Shown here: positions 8,502 to 18,215 of the stretch, in pieces
How positions within the stretch are numbered: position 1 is the first letter of the stretch
Layout of the letters: every line of letters begins with the position of its first letter
Source: an uncultured Alteromonadaceae bacterium
GTDB taxonomy: Bacteria > Pseudomonadota > Gammaproteobacteria > Enterobacterales > Alteromonadaceae
Direction: 5' to 3'
Assembly: GCA_913056495.1 (NCBI GenBank)
Contig: CAJXMO010000005.1
Location: 1-64,000, forward strand
Length of the DNA stretch: 64,000 nucleotides
The notes under the pieces: model-generated
The model's database searches: none
What the model saw: only the letters and a program-made list of their open reading frames with translations
What the model was told of the DNA's origin: nothing
Position numbers and translations under genes: made by a program

Positions 8502-10322
8502 ATGAATTCCATAGTGCAGGAAGTAACACAAAGAGTAATTGAACGTAGCCGGGAAACGCGTAAGGCGTATCTTGATAAGGTTGAGCGAGCGCGCGTTAAA
8601 GGCCCGCATCGTGAAGTATTATCCTGCGGGAATTTGGCACACGGTTATGCCGCATGTCCAAAAAATGAGAAAGGCGTATTAAAGCAGTTTAACAAATCAA
8701 ATATAGGTATTATTACCTCTTATAATGATATGTTATCTGCTCACCAGCCTTATGAGCATTACCCTAAAATCATTAAAGAAGCCATTGCCGAGACAGGTAG
8801 TGTTGCTCAGGTCGCCGGTGGTGTACCTGCAATGTGTGACGGGGTAACTCAAGGGCAACCAGGCATGGACTTGAGTTTGTTAAGCCGCGATGTAATTGCG
8901 TTAAGCTCTTGCGTTGGTTTATCTCATAACATGTTTGATGGCGCATTAATGCTCGGGATTTGCGATAAAATCGTCCCTGGCTTAGTGATGGCGTCTTTAG
9001 CATATGGTCATTTACCATTTGTCTTTGTTCCAGCTGGCCCAATGCCTTCGGGGATTCCTAACTCTGAAAAGACTCGAGTTAGAATGCTCCATGCAGAAGG
9101 TAAGGTTGGTAAAGAAGCACTATTAGAATCTGAATCTGCATCGTATCATTCGCCGGGTACCTGTACCTTTTATGGTACGGCGAATAGTAACCAGCTTGTA
9201 GTTGAAGTGATGGGTCTGCATTTACCAGGCTCATCCTTTGTCGAAACCGATAGTGTCTTGCGTAACGCCCTGACGCGTGCCGCATCTAAACAAGTTACCA
9301 GAATCACACATTTGGGTAACGACTATACGCCAATATCCAAAGTTGTGGATGAAAAATCGGTTATCAACGGCATTATCGCTTTGTTGGCTACAGGTGGTTC
9401 TACCAATCATACAATGCACTTAGTGGCAATGGCACGGGCAGCCGGTATTATTGTTGATTGGACTGATTTTTCAGATCTGTCGAATGCAACACCTTTGCTT
9501 ACCCGAATTTATCCAAATGGTTCTGCTGATATTAACCAATTCCACCAAGCCGGTGGGATGGCCGTATTGGTCAATGAATTATTAAGTGCTGATATTTTAC
9601 ATAATGATGTGCACACGATTTGTGGTCAGGGTCTTGAAAAGTATACTAAAACGCCAACCATGCTGGATGGTGAATTAACTTGGGTGGATAACCCGGTTAA
9701 ATCTCAGGACAAAACCATCATTGCAACAGCTGAAAAGCCATTTAACTCACACGGTGGTTTGCAAGTGTTAAGTGGTAATCTTGGACGCAGTGTGATGAAA
9801 ACATCTTCATTACCGGACGGCGATGTGAGTTTCACTGCACCAGCCAAGGTATTTGAAAGCCAGCACGATCTGGAGCAAGCGTTTAAGGACGATAAGCTTG
9901 AAGGTGACTTTATTGCAGTTGTGCGATTCCAGGGGCCAAAAGCGATTGGTATGCCTGAATTACACAAATTAACCCCTCCATTGGCGGTATTGCAAGATAG
10001 AGGTCAGAAAGTTGCTTTAGTGACTGATGGACGTATGTCAGGTGCATCAGGCAAAGTTCCGGCGGCTATCCATATGACGCCAGAAGCGATAGATGGTGGT
10101 TTATTGGCTAAAGTCCATGATGGCGATTTGATTTTAGTCGATTCAGAAAATGGCAAAGTTGAATTGCTAGTGGATGAAGAAGAACTTAATAAGCGAGAAA
10201 ATGCTAAACCTCAGTTTGTTGCACAAGAAAGGGTTGGCATGGGACGTGAGTTTTTCGGTTCGCTACGTGCACACATGACAGGCGCCGAAGAGGGTGCTTG
10301 TAGTTTGTTTTTTCAGGATTAA
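8502..10322 (+). CDS. edd: Phosphogluconate dehydratase
   Basis: The 606-aa enzyme dehydrates 6-phosphogluconate to 2-keto-3-deoxy-6-phosphogluconate, the committed Entner–Doudoroff step. It belongs to the IlvD/Edd Fe–S dehydratases. Conserved segments include GIITSYNDMLSAHQPYEHYP, CDGVTQGQPGM with a cluster cysteine, LATGGSTNHTMHLVA and DGRMSGASGKVPAAIH. An AGGAG ribosome binding site precedes the start. Its length matches the family. glk follows after 4 bp. Confidence 0.97.
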   Translation: MNSIVQEVTQRVIERSRETRKAYLDKVERARVKGPHREVLSCGNLAHGYAACPKNEKGVLKQFNKSNIGIITSYNDMLSAHQPYEHYPKIIKEAIAETGSVAQVAGGVPAMCDGVTQGQPGMDLSLLSRDVIALSSCVGLSHNMFDGALMLGICDKIVPGLVMASLAYGHLPFVFVPAGPMPSGIPNSEKTRVRMLHAEGKVGKEALLESESASYHSPGTCTFYGTANSNQLVVEVMGLHLPGSSFVETDSVLRNALTRAASKQVTRITHLGNDYTPISKVVDEKSVINGIIALLATGGSTNHTMHLVAMARAAGIIVDWTDFSDLSNATPLLTRIYPNGSADINQFHQAGGMAVLVNELLSADILHNDVHTICGQGLEKYTKTPTMLDGELTWVDNPVKSQDKTIIATAEKPFNSHGGLQVLSGNLGRSVMKTSSLPDGDVSFTAPAKVFESQHDLEQAFKDDKLEGDFIAVVRFQGPKAIGMPELHKLTPPLAVLQDRGQKVALVTDGRMSGASGKVPAAIHMTPEAIDGGLLAKVHDGDLILVDSENGKVELLVDEEELNKRENAKPQFVAQERVGMGREFFGSLRAHMTGAEEGACSLFFQD

Positions 10323-10326
10323 TTAA

Positions 10327-11274
10327 ATGAGTAAACTAGTAGCGGATATTGGTGGCACTAATATGCGTATTGCTGTTGCTGATGGCGTTAATGCCATTAG
10401 CAACATTCGTAAATACAAAGTCACAGACTATGCTTCTCCAGTTGAAACAATAGAAGCTTATATTTCGGATACCGGCATTGAACGGCCAACTCATGTATGT
10501 TTGGCTATTGCATGTCCGGTAAACAGCGATCAAATTTCAATGACGAACCATAGTTGGTCATTTTCGATTGAAAAAAGTCAACAGGCATTGGGCGTTGACG
10601 CCTTGTATGTGATTAACGATTTTACCGCTATTGCTTTATCTGTTCCATTTTTAACAAATGAACAAAAAATCCAACTGGGTGGTGATTCGGCAGAAGTTAA
10701 TCAACCAATTGCCGTATATGGTGCTGGAACCGGTCTGGGTGTAGCTCACGTTATTTATCAGGATGGAAAATGGACTGCATTGCCTGGTGAAGGCGGACAT
10801 GTTGATTTTGCACCCAATAATCAGCTCGAGATGGATGTCCTGAATTATTTAGCAAAAGAGTTTGGTCATGTCTCAGCTGAGCGTTTAATGTCTGGACAAG
10901 GTATCGCTAATATTTATCGTGCTTTAGCTTCGATTAATGATGCAGACGATAAAGTATTAGAGCCAGCGGATGTAACTGAAAGAGCTTTAAACGGAACTTG
11001 CCCTGTATCTAAGCAGGCATTAGATATGTTTTGCGACGTAATGGGAAGCTTTGGCGGTAATTTAGCACTGACGTTATTGACTCGCGGTGGCGTATTTATC
11101 GCTGGCGGTATAGTCCCAAGATTTTCAGAATACTTAATTAATAGCGGTTTCAGACAAAGATTTGAGGCGAAAGGCCGCTTCGAAGCTATTAATAAACAAA
11201 TCCCAGTCTATATAGTGACTGAGGAACAACCTGGTTTATTAGGCGCTGCTGCCTATTTAGCTCAAAATTTATAA
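10327..11274 (+). CDS. glk: Glucokinase
   Basis: The 315-aa protein phosphorylates glucose to glucose 6-phosphate with ATP. It is of the proteobacterial Glk type, with the phosphate-binding start VADIGGTNMRIA, NDFTAIALSVP and the GAGTGLGVAHV loop. The segment PGEGGHVDFAP carries the sugar-binding Glu and His. Its place between edd and eda means that free glucose, for instance from maltodextrin hydrolysis by the GH13 enzymes in this window, feeds directly into the Entner–Doudoroff route under common control. Confidence 0.95.
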   Translation: MSKLVADIGGTNMRIAVADGVNAISNIRKYKVTDYASPVETIEAYISDTGIERPTHVCLAIACPVNSDQISMTNHSWSFSIEKSQQALGVDALYVINDFTAIALSVPFLTNEQKIQLGGDSAEVNQPIAVYGAGTGLGVAHVIYQDGKWTALPGEGGHVDFAPNNQLEMDVLNYLAKEFGHVSAERLMSGQGIANIYRALASINDADDKVLEPADVTERALNGTCPVSKQALDMFCDVMGSFGGNLALTLLTRGGVFIAGGIVPRFSEYLINSGFRQRFEAKGRFEAINKQIPVYIVTEEQPGLLGAAAYLAQNL

Positions 11275-11286
11275 GGTGTAAGATTT

Positions 11287-11925
11287 ATGTCTACTCGAAA
11301 TTGGTCGATGCAGCCCCTCGAAGTAATGAATGCTGGTAAAGTAGTGCCTGTTTTAGTTTTTAATAAGTTAGAACATGCATTACCTGTAGCTGAAGCTTTG
11401 CTTGAAGGTGGTATTCGCGTATTAGAGATCACATTACGTACAGAATGTGCATTAGATGCGATTAAATTAATTTCTGATAAATTACCGGAAGCTATCACTG
11501 GTGCCGGTACGGTAACTAATGCGGCTCAATTAAAAGCGGTTGAAGATAATGGTGCTCAGTTTGCAATTAGCCCGGGATTAACTCCAGGCTTATTGGAAGC
11601 AGCTAATCAAGGTAATACTGCTTTATTACCCGGTATTGCGAGTATATCTGAGTTAATGACAGGTTTAGATCATGGTTATGATTGCTTTAAATTTTTCCCT
11701 GCCGAAGCAAACGGTGGTGTTAAATCATTAAAAGCAATCGGTGGTCCATTCCCGAATGTTAATTTCTGTCCGACTGGTGGTATCAGCCCTGGGAACTTTA
11801 AAGAATATTTAGCACTGCCAAATGTTCGCTGTGTTGGTGGCTCTTGGTTAGTGCCAAATGATGCGGTAGAAGCTGGCGACTGGCAAAAAATTACTGAATT
11901 AGCAAAAGCGGCTAGTCAGGCGTAA
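11287..11925 (+). CDS. eda: KDPG/KHG aldolase
   Basis: The 212-aa class I aldolase splits 2-keto-3-deoxy-6-phosphogluconate into pyruvate and glyceraldehyde 3-phosphate. The Schiff-base lysine is Lys135 in CFKFFPAE, and the catalytic Glu lies in [18 protein letters not shown] and [11 protein letters not shown] bind phosphate. It is the last gene of the operon and is followed 20 bp later by a strong intrinsic terminator. Confidence 0.97.
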   Translation: MSTRNWSMQPLEVMNAGKVVPVLVFNKLEHALPVAEALLEGGIRVLEITLRTECALDAIKLISDKLPEAITGAGTVTNAAQLKAVEDNGAQFAISPGLTPGLLEAANQGNTALLPGIASISELMTGLDHGYDCFKFFPAEANGGVKSLKAIGGPFPNVNFCPTGGISPGNFKEYLALPNVRCVGGSWLVPNDAVEAGDWQKITELAKAASQA

Positions 11926-11945
11926 TCCGTTAAGCTAAAGATTAT

Positions 11946-11975
11946 AAAAATAGCCCTGTTCAGGGCTATTTTTTT
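11946..11975 (+). terminator. Terminator of the zwf–eda operon
   Basis: AAAAATAGCCCTG and CAGGGCTATTTTT form a 13-bp stem with a TT loop, followed by more T residues. The loop is too small for full pairing of the innermost bases. It is a clear intrinsic terminator. Confidence 0.93.
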
Positions 11976-12021
11976 GCCTGAGTTTTGGCAAACTGAGCGC
12001 AGTTTATTATTATTCAGGTAT

Positions 12022-12051
12022 AAAAAAACCGCGACAAGTCGCGGTTTTTTT
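12022..12051 (-). terminator. Terminator of gapA (works in both directions)
   Basis: AAAAAAACCGCGAC and GTCGCGGTTTTTTT pair with an AA centre and have T-runs on both strands. It lies 19 bp beyond the gapA stop and also backs up the eda terminator from the other side. Confidence 0.93.
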
Positions 12052-12070
12052 ATCGCTTTAAAGCCTAAAC

Positions 12071-13138
<1,068 letters not shown>

Positions 13139-13336
13139 TCACGCAACGAAAATTCTTTTTAGTACCAATTATTGTAAAAATCGCGGCTTATTATACAAAA
13201 TATATATGATAAAAACTCGAAAAAATTTATTTTAATCGGTAAATCAATCAAAAAATGCGCTTTAATTGAAAATAGCTAGATGAAAAATAACAAGATTCAG
13301 TTATGCTAGAGATAAATCAAGGCTTAGGACTAAATT

Positions 13337-15541
13337 ATGGATAACGAATTAATCGATCAGGTTGCAAAAGCACGAGGAATTGAAACCCGTTATAAAAATG
13401 CCTGGGGACAGGATTCAGAAGTCGAACCAAGCAGTAAAGCAAAATTATTAAAAGCCATGGGTTATGCCGTTGATGATGCTGAACAATTAATGGCTCAATT
13501 AGAAGAAGAAAAACAAGACTATTGGCTATCTTTATTAAATCCAGTCAAAATTATCCGCTGTGACGAAGAAATCGAATTTGAGTTAAGAGTGCCTATCGTT
13601 CTGGCCACGCAAAATCTGACTTGTTTAATCAAAACAGAGCAGGGGCAGTCCATCGAACATGAGTTTTCCCCGATTGATGCCACTTTAGTGGATGCCGAAG
13701 AAATCGGTGAACTGGAATATCAAGAATATTTAATTGTTATTCCTGAAACGCCGGACATGGGTTATCACCAGATTGAACTGTATGATGAACAGCGCCAGTT
13801 GATAGCAACCCAACAACTGATTATCGCGCCGAAACAGTGTTATCAACCCGAAAAAATAAAACAAGGGCATAAAGTATGGGGTACCAGCGTACAGCTATAT
13901 TGCTTGCGCAGTGAGACAAACTGGGGGATCGGTGATTTCTCGGATTTATCTGATTTGGTCCAGAATATTGCGCGCCTTGGCGGACACTTTGTCGGTTTAA
14001 ACCCGATTCATGCTTTATATCCAGCCAATCCGGATAGTTGCAGCCCTTACAGTCCTTCATCCAGACGCTGGTTAAATATATTTTATATCGATCCTCAAGC
14101 CGTTGATGGGTTTGACCAGGCGGCTGAAGTACAGGCAATTATATCAACAGACTCACATAAAGCTTTATTATCTGAAGCAAGACGGGTTGACTATGTCAGT
14201 TATCAGAAAGTCGCTCAGCTTAAAATGCCGGTGTTTAAAGCCCTGTTTAACTGGTTTAAACATCACCATATTTCTAAAAACACAGAACAAGCACAACAAC
14301 TTCGAGATTTTATTGAAACCGGTGGTGAGTCTTTGCAGCAGCAAGCTTGTTTTGATGCCATTCAGGAATCTTTAATTGAGCAGGATATTCAGGCTTATGG
14401 TTGGCCAAGTTGGCCTGAACACTTGGCTAATTATGATACCGATAAAGTCTCGCAATTTATCATTGAGCACCCAGATAAAGTCCATTTTTATCAGTATTTA
14501 CAATGGATCGCTCAGCTTCAATTAGAGAACTGCCAGCAAGTCGCTAAACAAAATGATATGTTAATTGGTTTATACCGGGACTTGGCTGTAGGGGTGAGCT
14601 CTGGCAGCGCTGAGGTTTGGGCTAACCGGGATTTATATTGTGCTGATTTAAGCGTGGGAGCACCGCCTGATCCACTTGGACCTCAAGGCCAAAGCTGGGG
14701 ATTGCCGCCGATGGATCCGAATCAATTGTTTCAGCAAAATTATCAGCCTGTAATTGATATGTATCGAGCCAATATGCAGGCCTGCGGTGCGCTTAGAATT
14801 GATCACGTGATGGCACTTCTTAGACTTTGGTGGGTTCCGGCTAATGAGCATGCTACTCAGGGAGCTTATGTTTATTATCCGATAGATGATTTATTGGCTA
14901 TACTTTGTCTGGAAAGTCAGCGTAATCAATGCATGATTGTGGGTGAAGATTTAGGCACAGTGCCTGAAGGCATTCGCGACATTTTTGAAGACAATGGTCT
15001 GTTGTCTTATCGAGTATTCTTTTTTGAAACCGCACCCGACGGCGGTTATTACTCTCCGGCTCATTACCCTAAACAGGCGATGGCTGCGTTGACCACACAT
15101 GATTTGCCAACGCTCAGAGGCTTCTGGCATTGTGAAGATCTGGAATTAGGCAAGCGATTAGGGGTTTATCCGGATGATGAGAATCTATCTCAAATCAGGC
15201 ATGGTCGCCACAACAGTAAACAGCGGATATTAGACAGTTTACACGGTCATGGCGCAATCAAGCCGGATACATCAAGAGATGCATTCGATGTCGCTATGGA
15301 TCGCCATCTCAACTTTGATATTCAGCTACATATGGCCCACGCCAATAGTGTTTTGTTAAGTTTGCAGCTTGAAGACTGGCTGGAAATGGATTTACCGGTA
15401 AATGTACCAGGTACCTGTGATGAATACCCAAACTGGCGCCGGAAACTCAGTAAATCATTGACTGATATTTTTGCTGACGAGAATATAAGGCAACTGAGTG
15501 AACGCCTGACTCAGGTTAGAAGTGAAAAATTAGCTTTGTGA
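13337..15541 (+). CDS. malQ: 4-alpha-glucanotransferase (amylomaltase)
   Basis: This 734-aa GH77 enzyme transfers glucan units between maltodextrins and releases glucose. The catalytic residues are Asp489 (LRIDHVMALLRLWW), Glu537 (VGEDLGTVPEG) and Asp589 (TTHDLPTL). It has the long N-terminal domain of the E. coli MalQ type, whose first 150 residues show little conservation. It begins a glucan gene group malQ–glgB–glgX, all on the same strand but with gaps of about 200–280 bp, so the genes may be transcribed separately. It is probably cytoplasmic, as no signal peptide is present. Confidence 0.95.
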   Translation: MDNELIDQVAKARGIETRYKNAWGQDSEVEPSSKAKLLKAMGYAVDDAEQLMAQLEEEKQDYWLSLLNPVKIIRCDEEIEFELRVPIVLATQNLTCLIKTEQGQSIEHEFSPIDATLVDAEEIGELEYQEYLIVIPETPDMGYHQIELYDEQRQLIATQQLIIAPKQCYQPEKIKQGHKVWGTSVQLYCLRSETNWGIGDFSDLSDLVQNIARLGGHFVGLNPIHALYPANPDSCSPYSPSSRRWLNIFYIDPQAVDGFDQAAEVQAIISTDSHKALLSEARRVDYVSYQKVAQLKMPVFKALFNWFKHHHISKNTEQAQQLRDFIETGGESLQQQACFDAIQESLIEQDIQAYGWPSWPEHLANYDTDKVSQFIIEHPDKVHFYQYLQWIAQLQLENCQQVAKQNDMLIGLYRDLAVGVSSGSAEVWANRDLYCADLSVGAPPDPLGPQGQSWGLPPMDPNQLFQQNYQPVIDMYRANMQACGALRIDHVMALLRLWWVPANEHATQGAYVYYPIDDLLAILCLESQRNQCMIVGEDLGTVPEGIRDIFEDNGLLSYRVFFFETAPDGGYYSPAHYPKQAMAALTTHDLPTLRGFWHCEDLELGKRLGVYPDDENLSQIRHGRHNSKQRILDSLHGHGAIKPDTSRDAFDVAMDRHLNFDIQLHMAHANSVLLSLQLEDWLEMDLPVNVPGTCDEYPNWRRKLSKSLTDIFADENIRQLSERLTQVRSEKLAL

Positions 15542-15547
15542 TGAATT

Positions 15548-15655
15548 GCTTTCATTTAAAGATTGAAAGCCAGTTTAATTTGTTACAAACTGACTCATGT
15601 TTGATTATTCAAACAAGCCAATAATAATGTTTTGATTCAAAATGATTTTATTGGC
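15548..15655 (+). repeat. Run of four small stem-loops, malQ–glgB gap
   Basis: Four consecutive inverted repeats fill this stretch: GCTTTCA/TGAAAGC (15548–15570), CAGTTT/AAACTG (15571–15592), GTTTGA/TCAAAC (15599–15614), and a nested pair GCCAATAA/TTATTGGC (15617–15655) with TTTTGA/TCAAAA inside. None has a proper T-tract. They may protect the malQ mRNA end or act in the glgB leader. The role is unknown. Confidence 0.45.
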
Positions 15656-15676
15656 ACTGAAATTGTATCAAAGCAT

Positions 15677-15691
15677 TGTAATTTAATTAAA
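15677..15691. promoter_or_regulatory. HexR-type operator upstream of glgB
   Basis: TGTAATTTAATTAAA matches the HexR consensus TGTAATTWWATTACA at 14 of 15 positions; only the C of the second half differs. It lies about 130 bp before the glgB start. In this AT-rich gap chance matches are easier, so I rate it below the pykA site. Confidence 0.55.
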
Positions 15692-15822
15692 ATGACATCT
15701 AAGTGTTTAAATAAATTCATATTGCTTTGTCAATTTTGTAGGGCTTAGCGGTGCGTTCCAAGCGGTAAAAGGAATCTGTCCTGCAGTTTATCAATATCTT
15801 TCTAATACAACGGGATTTTTGT

Positions 15823-18012
15823 ATGCTCGCAAACGAATTAAACCACGTAAAACTTCATAACCCATTCGATTTCTTAGGTACTCAACCGAACGACCAAGGC
15901 AAGACAAAAGTTATACGGGCCTGGATCCCAAATGCACTCGAAGTAGAGGTTTATAACCTCGAAAGTGATAAATCAATCGGACAATTAAAACAAACAGATC
16001 CAGCTGGATTATTTGAAGCTGAGTTTGATAAATTAACACAAGATATTGTTTATTATTTCAAAGTTAAAAACGCTGAGCACGAATATAAGGTCATAGACCC
16101 TTACCAATTCAAAGAACAGGCATTTCATGCGGTTCACTACGTCAATACACAACCAGAAAATTTATACCGACAATTGGGTGCACAACTGATTGAATTAGAT
16201 ACTTCAGCCGGTAAAGTTAAAGCAACCCGTTTTGCTGTTTTTGCCCCAAATGCGAGCGCTGTGAGCCTTATTGGTGATTTCAACTGCTGGGACGGTCGTT
16301 ATCATCCAATGCACAAAACCCAATGTGGCCACTGGGTTTTAGTGGTCCCTGAAGTATCAGCGGGTACCCGTTACAAATATGAAATTAAAGATCCTATGGG
16401 CAATCAGTTGCCGCATAAATCTGACCCCATTGGTTTTTATGCGGATCAGTATCCGTCTCATGCTTCTATCGTATTTGACCATGATAAGTATCAGTGGAAT
16501 GATGAAAAGTGGTTATCTGAGCAAGCACAAGTGAACCGCTATAAATCGCCAATGTCGATTTACGAGCTACATCCGGGAAGCTGGAAGCCTAAGTACACAG
16601 AAAAAGGGCGTGAAGTCTTAACTTACCATGAGTTAGCTGACGAACTTATTCGCTATGTTAAAGACATGGGTTATACCCATATTGAACTAATGCCAGTAAC
16701 CGAACACCCATATGACGGCTCATGGGGTTATCAGCCTGTTGGTATGTTTAGTCCGACCAGCCGCTTTGGCAGCCCGGATGACTTTAAATATTTCGTTGAC
16801 CAGTGTCACCAGAATAACATAGGTGTGATCATGGATTGGGTACCGGCTCATTTCCCGGAAGACGGACATGGTCTGGCTCGATTTGATGGTACCTTTGTTT
16901 ATGAATACGAAGATCCGAGACGAGGCTGGCACCCAGACTGGAATTCCTGCATTTATGACTTCGGTAAGGATACGGTTCGTCAATTCTTAGTTGCCAGTGC
17001 GTTAATCTGGTTAGATAAGTTTCATATTGATGCGCTACGAGTGGATGCGGTGGCCAGTATGCTTTATTGGGACTATTCAAGAGATGAAGGCGAGTGGGTA
17101 CCAAATGTAGATGGCGGTAATGAAAACTACGAAGCTGTTAGTTTGCTGCGCTGGTTTAATAAGGAAGTTTATCAAAAATATCCGCATGCCTTTACGATTG
17201 CTGAGGAGTCTACTGCATTTCCGAAAGTTTCTAAACCTGTATTTGAAGGTGGCCTAGGATTTGGGTTTAAATGGAATATGGGCTGGATGCATGACAGTTT
17301 ACATTTCATATCGAAAGATCCGGCTTATCGAAAGTATCATCACAATGAAATTACATTTTCTATGGTGTATGCCTATAACGAAAATTTCATTTTACCGATT
17401 TCACACGATGAAGTGGTTCATGGCAAAGGGTCATTGTTACGAAAAATGCCGGGTGATGAGTGGCAGGCTGCCGCAAACCACAGATCATATGCCGCCTTTA
17501 TGTACGCCCACCCGGGCAAAAAACTTAACTTTATGGGTAATGATATCGGTCAGGCAAATGAATGGAATCATGCCGGTTCAGTAGAATGGTTTTTACTTGA
17601 TTATGATAAACATAAAGGTATTCAAAGCCTGTACCGGGATTTAAACAGACTTTATTCCCAGTATCCCGCTTTATATGAAAAAGATCATGAAGCCGGTGGT
17701 TTCGAATGGATCGAGCACCAGGATGCCGGTCAGAGTATTCTATCTTTTGTCCGAAAAGCGGAATCCAGTAATCAAAAAGTTTATGTTATCAGTAACTTTA
17801 CGCCGGTTCCACGAGAAGGGTACCGACTCGGCGTTAAAGAAGCGGGTGAATATAAATTATTATTATCAACTGACCAGTCGCAATATTGGGGTAGTGATTT
17901 TTCTACCGGTGACCTTTATCAGGCCGATAAACAAGCTTGGCAAGGTCAGGAATATTCAATCATGCTCGACTTACCTCCGTTAGCAACGGTTTATGTCGTA
18001 TTTGATGAATAG
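15823..18012 (+). CDS. glgB: 1,4-alpha-glucan branching enzyme
   Basis: This 729-aa GH13/CBM48 enzyme makes alpha-1,6 branches in glycogen. An N-terminal N1 domain and a CBM48 module (about 125–225) precede the catalytic barrel. Catalytic residues are Asp408 (RVDAVASML), Glu461 (IAEEST) and Asp529 (SHDEVVHGKGS). It has the full E. coli-type length. A HexR-like site lies upstream and glgX downstream. glgC, glgA and glgP are not in the window, although glgB and glgX often cluster with them. Confidence 0.97.
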   Translation: MLANELNHVKLHNPFDFLGTQPNDQGKTKVIRAWIPNALEVEVYNLESDKSIGQLKQTDPAGLFEAEFDKLTQDIVYYFKVKNAEHEYKVIDPYQFKEQAFHAVHYVNTQPENLYRQLGAQLIELDTSAGKVKATRFAVFAPNASAVSLIGDFNCWDGRYHPMHKTQCGHWVLVVPEVSAGTRYKYEIKDPMGNQLPHKSDPIGFYADQYPSHASIVFDHDKYQWNDEKWLSEQAQVNRYKSPMSIYELHPGSWKPKYTEKGREVLTYHELADELIRYVKDMGYTHIELMPVTEHPYDGSWGYQPVGMFSPTSRFGSPDDFKYFVDQCHQNNIGVIMDWVPAHFPEDGHGLARFDGTFVYEYEDPRRGWHPDWNSCIYDFGKDTVRQFLVASALIWLDKFHIDALRVDAVASMLYWDYSRDEGEWVPNVDGGNENYEAVSLLRWFNKEVYQKYPHAFTIAEESTAFPKVSKPVFEGGLGFGFKWNMGWMHDSLHFISKDPAYRKYHHNEITFSMVYAYNENFILPISHDEVVHGKGSLLRKMPGDEWQAAANHRSYAAFMYAHPGKKLNFMGNDIGQANEWNHAGSVEWFLLDYDKHKGIQSLYRDLNRLYSQYPALYEKDHEAGGFEWIEHQDAGQSILSFVRKAESSNQKVYVISNFTPVPREGYRLGVKEAGEYKLLLSTDQSQYWGSDFSTGDLYQADKQAWQGQEYSIMLDLPPLATVYVVFDE

Positions 18013-18054
18013 ATACAATCAGAGTTAAATGATTCAGCTCTGAAAAATGAATGA

Positions 18055-18086
18055 AGACATGGCTTAATCTTGGTTAAGCCATGTCT
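18055..18086 (+). terminator. Perfect 13-bp stem-loop after glgB
   Basis: AGACATGGCTTAA and TTAAGCCATGTCT pair perfectly around a TCTTGG loop, 43 bp after the glgB stop. No T-tract follows, so it is either a weak or factor-aided terminator or an mRNA-stabilising stem between glgB and glgX. Confidence 0.5.
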
Positions 18087-18215
18087 CATTGATTGATACC
18101 CAAGAATTCTTCATCGAGCCGGAGTCAAAAATGCGACTTCGGTTGTGCAATATTAATGGATAAACACCACCACTTCCCACTCAGAATTAACCAGGTTTAG
18201 CTTAAGGAGGCTAGG

